Below, piece after piece: positions 32,090-38,204 of a stretch of DNA of 38,204 bases; position 1 is the stretch's first letter, and each line of letters opens with the position of its first letter. The notes beneath the pieces are model-generated. The model did not search any database and had not been told where the DNA came from. It worked only from the letters and a program-made list of their open reading frames with translations. The stretch comes from Planctomycetia bacterium (GTDB lineage: Bacteria > Planctomycetota > Planctomycetia > Pirellulales > UBA7805), in assembly GCA_021413585.1 (NCBI GenBank), contig JAIOQB010000006.1, positions 1 through 38,204 on the forward strand, read 5' to 3'. Made by a program: the position numbers and the translations under genes.

Positions 32090-33303
32090 GGCAGCAGCTC
32101 GCGGTACAGGGTGTCCAGTTGCTCGGTCATGGCGGAAAGCGTGTAGGGCTCGACGCGGCGGCGGGCGGCGGCCCCCATCCGGCCGGCGAGCGTCGGGTCG
32201 GAAAGCTGCTTCATGGCGGCTACCCAGGCGGTTCGATCGAGCGCGTCGCAGACGTGGCCGCTGAGGTCGGGCTCGACTAGCTCCGCCGCGCCGCATTGGC
32301 GGCTGACCAGGGCCGGCAACCCGCTGGCCATCGCTTCCATCACGACGTTGGGAAACGGATCGTACAGCGTCGGCAGCACCAGGGCGTCGGCCGCGCCGTA
32401 GTATGGGCCGACGTCCGCCTGCACGCCGGCGAAGTGAACGCGCTTCCGCACGCCCAGCCGCCGGGCGAGCCAATCGAACCGCCAGCGGGACTTTTCGTAA
32501 CCCACGACCACCAGATGCGCCGCGGGCAATTGAGCCAGCGCCTCGATGGCCATCCGCAGCCCTTTGCGCTCGAAGCCCGAGCCGACGAACGCGAACAGCG
32601 GCGCGTCGGCCGGCACGCCCAGTGAGCGGCGCAGCACGTCGCGATGTTGCTTCAAGTTCGGGGCGAATCGCGTGGTGTCCACGCCGTTGTAGACGACGTG
32701 CAGCTTGGCCGGATCAATGCGGAAATGGCGCGAGATTTCATCGCGCACCATCCGCGAATTGCAGATCACGGCCCGCAGTTTGGGATGTTCGAGCACTTGC
32801 CGCTCTGCCCACAGCAGGTAGCGGTGATAGGGGCTCGCAGCGACGGCCCAGCGGGCGGCGGCGGATTGCGTGCGGCCCCGCTCCTCAAGCCATTGGCGAT
32901 GCACGCCGTCACCGGCGCGGTATACGTCGCAGCCGGGCACCCGTTCGTTGCTTTGCACGAGATCGAAGCGCTGCCGGCGTAGAACATATTGCACCGCCTG
33001 TGAGAATCCCCAGTCGCGTAGCAGCCGGCCCCAGCGGGGCGGATTGCAGCAGATCGCCCGCAACGAGTCGTCCGCCGGCCAGTGACGGGCGATCAATGTG
33101 ACCCGGTGGCCGTCCTCCTGCAGTGCGGAGATCAGCCGGGCAGTGAACAACTCCGCCCCGCCAGCCGCGCGATATTCCTGCCGCACCAGGGCGATGTTCA
33201 GCCGACGCGTGGCGCGCGGCGTCTCAACGACAGCCCCGTGCGCCATCAGCGCCGCCGATGGCAGAAAATCCGTCGCCGGTGATGGGCTGGTGAGGGGATT
33301 CAT
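32086..33303 (-). CDS. GT4 family glycosyltransferase
   Basis: GT-B enzyme of about 405 residues from ATG 33303; ATG 33246 would remove 19 weakly conserved residues. N-domain opening L-N-I-A-L-V-R-Q-E-Y-R-A-A-G-G-A-E-L-F near 35-54, R-A-V-I-C-N-S-R-M-V near 180, V-V-Y-N-G-V-D-T-T-R-F near 207. C-domain F-V-G-S-G-F-E-R-K-G-L near 240 and L-P-T-L-Y-D-P-F-P-N-V-V-M-E-A-M-A-S-G-L-P near 315-335, the E-x7-E donor-binding motif. This layout is like WaaG-type core glucosyltransferases. Translationally coupled to the next GT4 gene. A family C palindrome lies in the 96-base gap before it. Confidence 0.9.
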   Translation of the reverse strand: MNPLTSPSPATDFLPSAALMAHGAVVETPRATRRLNIALVRQEYRAAGGAELFTARLISALQEDGHRVTLIARHWPADDSLRAICCNPPRWGRLLRDWGFSQAVQYVLRRQRFDLVQSNERVPGCDVYRAGDGVHRQWLEERGRTQSAAARWAVAASPYHRYLLWAERQVLEHPKLRAVICNSRMVRDEISRHFRIDPAKLHVVYNGVDTTRFAPNLKQHRDVLRRSLGVPADAPLFAFVGSGFERKGLRMAIEALAQLPAAHLVVVGYEKSRWRFDWLARRLGVRKRVHFAGVQADVGPYYGAADALVLPTLYDPFPNVVMEAMASGLPALVSRQCGAAELVEPDLSGHVCDALDRTAWVAAMKQLSDPTLAGRMGAAARRRVEPYTLSAMTEQLDTLYRELLP

Positions 33304-33334
33304 GCTGGGGACTTGTTGCGAAGCGATTGAGCCA

Positions 33335-33392
33335 AAGTATCCTTCACGCTCCGCGTGAGGATTTGCATCACGCGGAGCGTGATGAGTACTAT
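33335..33392. repeat. Palindromic repeat, family C, copy 2 (inverted)
   Basis: 58 bp, the reverse complement of the element at 8664-8722 with a few changes. It has the TCACGCTCCGCGTGA and TCACGCGGAGCGTGA hairpins in opposite order and ATGAGTACTAT at its right end. It lies between the methyltransferase stop and the GT4 start. Confidence 0.9.
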
Positions 33393-33399
33393 TTCGCAT

Positions 33400-34065
33400 T
33401 CACGCCGCCGCGCGCTGCGGTGCCCGCCATTTGTCGATCTTGCGCTGCGCCACCAGCGGCAAGTGCCAGGCCAGGGCGTAGGCCTGGTCGAGTGGGGTGA
33501 CTTCCTGCCCGGCGGTGGCGGTCGCTTTGCGGATCGCCAGCAGCGAGCCGGCCAGGCCCATCCGTTCGTAGTTCGGATATTGGCTGAGGAATCGGTCGAC
33601 CGCCCGCATCACGCCGGGAAACTTGGGGCAATAGTCGTGCAGGCAGAGAATGCCGCCAACGGCCAACAGCCGGGTCCAGCGGAGGTCGGCCATTACGGCC
33701 AGGATCTTGTGGCAACTGTCGATCAGCATGAAATCGAACACGTCGCCCCGCTCTTCGGCGTCGGCAAACGCGGCCGCGCTGGTGGCGACGCGGAAGTCAA
33801 CCTGGTTCGGATCGAGCCCCCGCTGTGACAGATTGCGGCGCACGGTGGCGGCCTGATCGGGAAAGTACGTCATCCGATCGACGACGACAAACGGCGGCCG
33901 CTGTTGGTCGTCAAAGCAGCCCATCATGGCGCACAGCGTGCCGCCGGCGGCGGTGCCGATTTCCAGATGCTTGCCCGTATGATGTGCGTCGCCGATGAGG
34001 CGCAGCAGATATTCGTGCTCCAGCGGCGTCATTTCCGCTTCGAGCGTGGTGGCACAAGGTCGCAT
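33400..34065 (-). CDS. Class I SAM-dependent methyltransferase (Methyltransf_24-like)
   Basis: Soluble enzyme of about 221 residues. SAM motif I is H-L-E-I-G-T-A-A-G-G-T-L near 33-44; F-V-V-V-D-R near 60 fits motif II; F-D-F-M-L-I-D-S-C-H near 113-122 is motif IV, and L-L-A-V-G-G-I-L-C-L-H-D near 135-146 is the typical post-motif of this family. The likely role is O-methylation in glycan or nucleotide-sugar modification, inferred from its place in the cluster. ATG 34065 has AAAGGAG 11 bases upstream; the frame continues back to 34143 but overlaps the end of the next methyltransferase. Confidence 0.82.
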   Translation of the reverse strand: MRPCATTLEAEMTPLEHEYLLRLIGDAHHTGKHLEIGTAAGGTLCAMMGCFDDQQRPPFVVVDRMTYFPDQAATVRRNLSQRGLDPNQVDFRVATSAAAFADAEERGDVFDFMLIDSCHKILAVMADLRWTRLLAVGGILCLHDYCPKFPGVMRAVDRFLSQYPNYERMGLAGSLLAIRKATATAGQEVTPLDQAYALAWHLPLVAQRKIDKWRAPQRAAA

Positions 34066-34112
34066 GCTGAGTCGAACTCCTTTCGATCGTTGGTGCAGCG
34101 CGCAAGCCGCAA

Positions 34113-34955
34113 TCAAGCCGCTTCGGTTTGTGGAGGCCCGCATTCTTCACTGCCGGGCAGAAACTGCCGCAATTCGTTTACTGCCCGCGCCACGCGAGAT
34201 TCCCGTCCCACGGACAACGGACCACTGACAACGGACCGCTCCCTGTCAACGTCGTTCCCCACCGTCCCCGCCGCCACCATCCGCTTCTTAAACGATGTGA
34301 CCATGCCATCGCACAAGCAAACGCGCCAACTGGCCAGCCTGCGCAGCCAGGCGCGATGCGCCGGCGGCTTGCTAAGCGTCTTGAGCCAGTTATACGCCTG
34401 GATCGCCAGCACCTGCGGGGCGTAGCGCAGCATGTGCGCGCGGATCGGCACGTCGTGCAGTTGGCCGAAGTCGAGCCCCTCGCGCTGGGCGAACGCCATC
34501 AGGAACGACAGGTTGACCGGCGTGACGTGGATATGATCGCCAACTTTTGGCATATCGATCAAATGCGGAAAGCCATAGAACGTGGCCGACCAGTAGTAGC
34601 GGCGGCGGCTTTTGATATTCAGCGGATTAGGCGTGCTGAGGATCAGCGTCCCCCCCGGCTTGAGCACGCGGCACGCCTCGCGCAGCAGGTGGTGATAGTT
34701 TTCCACATGCTCGATCCCCTCGAAGCAGGCGACGTAGTCGAACTCGCCGTCGCAGTACGGGAACCGCTGCTGCAAGTCGGCCGCGCGGAAGTTCGGCCGC
34801 TCGATCTCGCAATACAAATCGGCCGGGTGGTAGTCCCAGCCGGGCCCGGCGAGCGCATCGCCCAGCCAGCCGGTGCCGCAGGGGAAGTCGAGCACGCGGC
34901 CTGGCTTCTGCTCGGCGAAGAATCGGAGCACGGTTTGCTTGATTTCGGGCTGCAT
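34113..34955 (-). CDS. SAM-dependent methyltransferase (Methyltransf_11/23-like)
   Basis: Protein of about 280 residues from ATG 34955. Motif I R-V-L-D-F-P-C-G-T-G-W near 20-30, acidic F-D-Y-V-A-C-F-E-G-I-E-H-V near 71-83 and R-V-L-K-P-G-G-T-L-I-L-S-T-P near 95-108, all typical of UbiE/Coq5-like folds. The last 35 residues are not family-like: R-S-V-V-S-G-P-L-S-V-G is encoded by a GTCAGTGGTCCGTTGTCAGTGG-type interspersed repeat (34206-34243), so the C-terminus has probably been extended by it. Its role in the cluster is presumed sugar O- or C-methylation. Confidence 0.8.
   Translation of the reverse strand: MQPEIKQTVLRFFAEQKPGRVLDFPCGTGWLGDALAGPGWDYHPADLYCEIERPNFRAADLQQRFPYCDGEFDYVACFEGIEHVENYHHLLREACRVLKPGGTLILSTPNPLNIKSRRRYYWSATFYGFPHLIDMPKVGDHIHVTPVNLSFLMAFAQREGLDFGQLHDVPIRAHMLRYAPQVLAIQAYNWLKTLSKPPAHRAWLRRLASWRVCLCDGMVTSFKKRMVAAGTVGNDVDRERSVVSGPLSVGRESRVARAVNELRQFLPGSEECGPPQTEAA
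34206..34243. repeat. GGACCACTGACAACGGACC repeat inside a methyltransferase gene
   Basis: CGGACAACGGACCACTGACA and ACGGACCGCTCCCTGTC match the right half of the block before cysC (27821-27852). It is translated in frame near the C-terminus. Confidence 0.8.
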
Positions 34956-34963
34956 GGCGGGGG

Positions 34964-35040
34964 CAGGGTGAGAAGGGTGAGAAGGGTGTGAAGGGTGTGA
35001 AAACGGGGTGTGAAAAAATGGTGTGAAGGGTGTGAAGGGG
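34964..35040. repeat. GGGTGTGAA tandem repeat
   Basis: About eight degenerate 9-bp units (GGGTGAGAA, GGGTGTGAA, GGGTGTGAAAACG) fill the 77-base gap between the TylF-like stop and the next methyltransferase start. The complement of the same motif occurs at 16390-16431. Confidence 0.85.
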
Positions 35041-35814
35041 TTAGATCTTGACGCCCATTCGGCCGGTGTAGTCGGTGCGCGAGAGTAGCAGGGCGATGCC
35101 GTGGTGCTCGAAGTATTCATCCACCGCTTGCCGGGCTCCTTGCCAGTGGCCGTAGTCGTCGACGATCAGCACGCCTCCGCGGGCCAGCCGCGGGAACAGG
35201 TGATCCATTTCGTGCTTGGTCGACACATACCAGTCCGTGTCGAGCCGCAGCACCGCGATTTTCTCGGGGGCTTCATTCGGAATCGTGTCTTCGACTTTGC
35301 CGGCGACGAAGCGAATCAACTCGGGCGGGTAGCCGGTGGTGTGAACCGCCCGGCGGACTTCGTCGAGGCCTGCCCGGCACCAGTCGGACGTGTCGGCGGC
35401 CGTTTTGCGTTGGTGGAACTCGGGCAGGGCGTGCCGGCCGTCGATCCGGCGGTCGTGCTCGGTCGGTTGCGACATTCCCTCGTATGTGTCGTAGAGATAG
35501 AACTCGCGGTCGCGGTGTCCTGCTTCCATCATCGTGAGCATCGCGGCCATCGACGCGCCGCCGCGCCACACCCCGCACTCGACCATCGCCCCTTCGATGC
35601 CCGCTCGGGCGACATACCGCGTGGCGTCGATCAGCGCGAGTAGCCGATCGGCGCCGATCATCGTGTACGGCGTGACCTGCTCCATGATGGCGAAATCGGC
35701 CTCGGCGACGTCGGGCATCCGCAGCCGGGCGGCGGTCAGGCCGCCGGCGGGCGCGAGTCGTTTCTGCAGCGAGCGATACGTGCGCTCGGCCAGGCGTGTG
35801 ACGGAAAAGCTCAT
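35041..35814 (-). CDS. TylF/MycF family O-methyltransferase
   Basis: Protein of 257 residues of the macrocin O-methyltransferase family, Mg-dependent enzymes that methylate sugar hydroxyls. Seen: G-A-M-V-E-C-G-V-W-R-G-G-A-S near 75-88 (SAM motif I), Y-L-Y-D-T-Y-E-G-M near 107-115, L-R-L-D-T-D-W-Y near 188-195 and V-L-I-V-D-D-Y-G-H-W near 213-222; the Asp residues of the last two are the family's metal ligands. Its place among glycosyltransferases suggests a methylated sugar in the surface glycan. The GGGTGTGAA tandem repeat begins at the base after its stop. Confidence 0.92.
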   Translation of the reverse strand: MSFSVTRLAERTYRSLQKRLAPAGGLTAARLRMPDVAEADFAIMEQVTPYTMIGADRLLALIDATRYVARAGIEGAMVECGVWRGGASMAAMLTMMEAGHRDREFYLYDTYEGMSQPTEHDRRIDGRHALPEFHQRKTAADTSDWCRAGLDEVRRAVHTTGYPPELIRFVAGKVEDTIPNEAPEKIAVLRLDTDWYVSTKHEMDHLFPRLARGGVLIVDDYGHWQGARQAVDEYFEHHGIALLLSRTDYTGRMGVKI

Positions 35815-35851
35815 TGGTGCAATGTCCTCAATGTCATCAATAATGAATGAA

Positions 35852-36694
35852 TTAAGCCGCGGTGCGGGACGGTTGTTCCCGCGCGACGTGGGGAGCGTCG
35901 GCTGCTGCGCCGCCCGCTTGCCGCAGCCGCTGGGCCAGTAGCACGTATTTCAAATGCGAGAGCCGGGCCGTGTGCCAGGCGATGAACCAACCCGCCGCGC
36001 CATCGCGGAAGCCTTGCTTGAGTACGTAGGCTTTGCAGAAGTTGCCGACGGCGTGCACCGCCGCCTCGCCGGGAAGCACGCGCTGGCGGCGGCCGGCGAT
36101 ATGCTCGACGCTCATCCGCGTGTATTTTTCGTTGCGCGCGAGGAACTCCTGTCGGGTGCGGTAGCTGTAGTGCAGCATCCGGTGCCGCAGACGTTCCACG
36201 CGTCCGTTGAGGATTACGCGCTCGTGCGGATTGGAGCCTCCCCAGCGGCCAGCGCTCCGCGAGAACAGCCGCAGGTTGTAGTCGGGGCTCCAGGTGCCGA
36301 AGCGGATTTCCTGGTCACCCAGGAACGTGCGGCGGCCGATGGCGTAGCCGGCGGCAGTCAGCGGCAGCGCGGCGATTTCCTGGCACAGCTCGGGGGTGAA
36401 CACTTCGTCGGCGTCGACGGACAGATTCCACTCGTTGCGACAGGCGTCCAGGGCAAAGTTTTTTTGATTGATGAACGTGTCAAACGGGCGAGACAGCAAC
36501 CGCACGCCGGGCCAGTTGCCCGCGATCTCGCACGTCCGGTCGGTCGACCCGCCGTCGACCACCACGATCTCATCGCACCACGCGAGTGCCGCCAGCGAGC
36601 GGGCAATGTTCGCCTCTTCATTCTGGCAAATCATCGACGCCGAGATCGGCTGCCGCGTCGCAAGCGACTGGCGATCAGGCATGCAGTGGTTCAT
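35852..36694 (-). CDS. GT2 family glycosyltransferase (WaaE/KdtX-like)
   Basis: GT-A enzyme of about 280 residues, first gene of the minus-strand cluster. I-S-A-S-M-I-C-Q-N-E-E-A-N-I near 18-31 and I-V-V-V-D-G-G-S-T-D-R-T near 45-56 are the nucleotide-sugar site; W-N-L-S-V-D-A-D-E-V near 89-98 holds the D-x-D metal motif; F-G-T-W-S-P-D-Y-N-L-R-L-F near 131-143 and G-G-S-N-P-H-E near 151-157 are typical of the WaaE-like subgroup that decorates LPS core. Start choice: ATG 36694 or 36682, with a GTG at 36721; none has a clear ribosome binding site. The gap upstream holds repeats only. Confidence 0.88.
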   Translation of the reverse strand: MNHCMPDRQSLATRQPISASMICQNEEANIARSLAALAWCDEIVVVDGGSTDRTCEIAGNWPGVRLLSRPFDTFINQKNFALDACRNEWNLSVDADEVFTPELCQEIAALPLTAAGYAIGRRTFLGDQEIRFGTWSPDYNLRLFSRSAGRWGGSNPHERVILNGRVERLRHRMLHYSYRTRQEFLARNEKYTRMSVEHIAGRRQRVLPGEAAVHAVGNFCKAYVLKQGFRDGAAGWFIAWHTARLSHLKYVLLAQRLRQAGGAAADAPHVAREQPSRTAA

Positions 36695-37116
36695 CGGAGC
36701 GCCCCGCGGGATCGGCAACACGTCGACTTCAGTGAACGAGCGCAGTGTGAATTAGCAATGTGAACAAACGCAGTGTTAGCAAAGCGAACAAGCAATGCTG
36801 GCAGTCCCCGCTCTGCGCAAATTGCCGGACTAAGGGGAGCGTAGCGCCGCGAATCATCCCGATTTCCGCTGCCAGGGGCAAGCTCATTTGGCGTGCAGCG
36901 TGTTGGTTTTGGGGCGTTTGCGGCCCGCAGCGTGAGTGCTGGCACCCGCGGGTGCGGCTGGAAACCGTGCGTGCAAGCACGCAGGCGGCGTGTTACATTC
37001 ACGCAACGTAGCGTGGGTGCTTGCACCCACGGCCGTTGCTAGATGACTCGATTTCCGCAGTGCGACAGTCCCCGGCTGAAAGCCGATAGCCGACAGCCGA
37101 TAGCCAACCGCCCCCC
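36695..37116. other. Intergenic region with several interspersed repeats
   Basis: About 420 bases between divergent genes without a supported gene. From the left: AGCAATGTGAACAAACGCAG and AGCAAAGCGAACAAGCAATG (tandem-like, 36755-36800); degenerate hairpins GAGTGCTGGCACCCGC and CGTGCGTGCAAGCACGC (36930-36985); a family J hairpin at 37008-37029; and GATAGCC/GACAGCC heptamers (37073-37106) that end ten bases before the oxidoreductase ATG. Confidence 0.65.
37008..37029. repeat. GGGTGCTTGCACCC hairpin, family J, copy 2
   Basis: CGTAGCGTGGGTGCTTGCAC followed by CCAC, the same as the copies at 28511 and 38173. This one is intergenic. Confidence 0.85.
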
Positions 37117-38175
37117 ATGACCTTACGCATTGGCATCGTCGGAGCCCGCCGGGCGGCGCAGGGGATTGGGCAGTTCATTGCCCGCGAATTGGCGGATCTG
37201 GGGGCCGACGTGTGCGCGATCGTAGGCACGCGGCCCGAAACATTGGCTGCGGCGGCCGAGGCGCTGCGAGCATACTACGGCCCCAGCGTGCGGGGCTACC
37301 TGACGCTCGACGAGATGCTCCGCCGCGAGTCGCTCGACGCCGTGGCCATCTGCTCGCCTCATGATTTCCATGCCGAGCATTTGGCCCAGGCCCTGGCCGC
37401 GGGTGTGCATGTGCTGTGCGAAAAGCCGCTGGTTTTTACGCCGCTCGCCGACAATCGGGCCGTGGCCGAACCGCTGGTCGAGGGGTTTGCCGCGGCGGGC
37501 AAGGTGCTCATGGTCAACACGCAGTGGCCCTATACGCTCCCTGCGTTCGACCAGTGTTACCCAGCCGTGCGGGCCAATCCGTTCGAGCGGCTGGAGATGC
37601 TGCTGGCACCGGCGGTGGAGGGACTGGAGATGATCCCCAACGCCTTGCCGCATGTGCTGAGCATGCTATTGGCCTGCGCGCCTGCGGGGGGCCGGGTGGA
37701 GAATATCCGCTGCGACAAATCGCGGAAGGACCGAATGGACGTGTCGTTCGATTACGTACATGCGGTGGGCAGCGTGGCGGTCTCGTCGCGATCGTTGTAC
37801 TGTCCTGAGCAGCCGCGGCCGGCCGGGTATGCTATCAATGGCAGCACGGTGGCGCGAACCTTGCGGCTTACCGACTATTCGATTTTCTTCACGCCTATCG
37901 CTGCGCCGTTGTGGGTGGCTGGGGAAACGGCCCAGAAGTTGGGGGTCGATTATTCTGGGGCGTTTCCCCCGGCACCCGGAGCACGTCACAACCCTTCGCC
38001 CCAATCTTCGGCCGTTCGGCTGGAAGACCCATTGCGGTTATTGCTAGCCGATTTTATAAGTCGCACTCGCCGCGAAGCCCGGCTGCAGCCGATCGATGCC
38101 ACCGAAGTCGATGCTACCGTGCTCGATGGGGTGCGCCTGCTGGACGAGATCTATCGTGCGGCGGCAGAAGCGTAG
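37117..38175 (+). CDS. Gfo/Idh/MocA family NAD(P)-dependent oxidoreductase
   Basis: Protein of 352 residues. The N-terminal Rossmann domain has I-G-I-V-G-A-R-R-A-A-Q-G near 5-16 (a variant of G-x-G-x-x-G, with A-R-R in place of the second Gly), A-I-C-S-P-H-D-F-H-A-E-H near 81-92 and the family signature V-L-C-E-K-P-L near 103-109. The usual second-domain Asp/His pair is not obvious (N-A-L-P-H-V near 176 may give the His). Members oxidise or epimerise sugars and inositols; here a role in nucleotide-sugar or surface-glycan metabolism is possible but not shown. A family D palindrome is translated at about 265-287. The TAG stop is supplied by a GGGTGCTTGCACCC repeat. Confidence 0.85.
   Translation: MTLRIGIVGARRAAQGIGQFIARELADLGADVCAIVGTRPETLAAAAEALRAYYGPSVRGYLTLDEMLRRESLDAVAICSPHDFHAEHLAQALAAGVHVLCEKPLVFTPLADNRAVAEPLVEGFAAAGKVLMVNTQWPYTLPAFDQCYPAVRANPFERLEMLLAPAVEGLEMIPNALPHVLSMLLACAPAGGRVENIRCDKSRKDRMDVSFDYVHAVGSVAVSSRSLYCPEQPRPAGYAINGSTVARTLRLTDYSIFFTPIAAPLWVAGETAQKLGVDYSGAFPPAPGARHNPSPQSSAVRLEDPLRLLLADFISRTRREARLQPIDATEVDATVLDGVRLLDEIYRAAAEA
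37913..37977. repeat. Coding palindromic repeat, family D, copy 4 (inside oxidoreductase)
   Basis: Arms 37913-37935 and 37955-37977 pair with about three mismatches. They encode V-A-G-E-T-A-Q and S-G-A-F-P-P-A-P, parallel to the other copies but more diverged. Confidence 0.85.
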
Positions 38176-38194
38176 CGTGGGTGCTTGCACCCTC
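38173..38194. repeat. GGGTGCTTGCACCC hairpin, family J, copy 3
   Basis: TAGCGTGGGTGCTTGCACCC begins with the oxidoreductase stop codon TAG, exactly as at the cysC stop. Confidence 0.85.
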
Positions 38195-38204
38195 GTAGTG
38201 CAAA

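Noticed and set aside
34956..35120. N-terminal extension of the methyltransferase frame with H-P-S-H-P repeats
   Set aside because: It is translation of the GGGTGTGAA tandem repeat and overlaps the end of the TylF-like gene.

Overview
The window looks like a chromosomal segment of a GC-rich planctomycete, most likely of the Pirellula group. This is inferred from several features together: high GC with strong G/C wobble preference, many starts without a clear Shine-Dalgarno site, a membrane-anchored leucine-rich-repeat protein with a typical N-terminus, a CysC with an enlarged loop, an ExbB/ExbD pair, heptosyltransferase-type polysaccharide genes, and a very high density of palindromic interspersed repeats. 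No rRNA, tRNA, CRISPR array, transposase, integrase or phage gene was seen.

Layout. 1-8.7 kb: the 3' end of a GH63-like glycoside hydrolase, a convergent flippase-like membrane protein, an ExbB/ExbD pair, a prepilin-like protein, two small orphan genes, a metal-dependent amidohydrolase and a large unknown membrane protein. Almost every gap here holds a palindromic repeat. 8.9-23.6 kb: a DNA-metabolism zone. It holds an AddB-like nuclease and an AddA-like helicase-nuclease joined by an ATGA overlap, an LRR protein, an unknown protein, an SbcD/YhaO-like phosphoesterase with an SbcC/YhaN-like ATPase, a BON-domain protein, an HD phosphohydrolase paired with a YwgA-like small protein, and a small membrane protein. 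24-28.5 kb: alpha-glucan phosphorylase, a divergent acyl-CoA-dehydrogenase-like protein and adenylylsulfate kinase. 28.5-29.76 kb: a gene-poor block of long hairpins and short tandem repeats. 29.76-36.7 kb: a seven-gene minus-strand cluster (GT2, TylF-like methyltransferase, two more methyltransferases, two GT4 enzymes, GT9/WaaF) that looks like LPS core or surface polysaccharide synthesis. 37.1-38.2 kb: a Gfo/Idh/MocA oxidoreductase.

The most unusual signal is the palindromic repeats and how they touch genes. One family, whose right arm encodes G-A-L/F-P-Q/P-A/P-P, sits in frame inside four unrelated proteins: both AddAB-like subunits, the acyl-CoA-dehydrogenase-like protein and the oxidoreductase. 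Other families provide stop codons or C-terminal residues of neighbouring genes. A third family has three copies of exactly 81 bp within 3.3 kb. This resembles the protein-coding palindromic elements described in Rickettsia, but the sequences are different.

The second candidate for an under-described system is the HD phosphohydrolase plus YwgA-like pair at 21.4-23.2 kb. It is compact, has its own candidate promoter, and by eye is lower in GC than its flanks.
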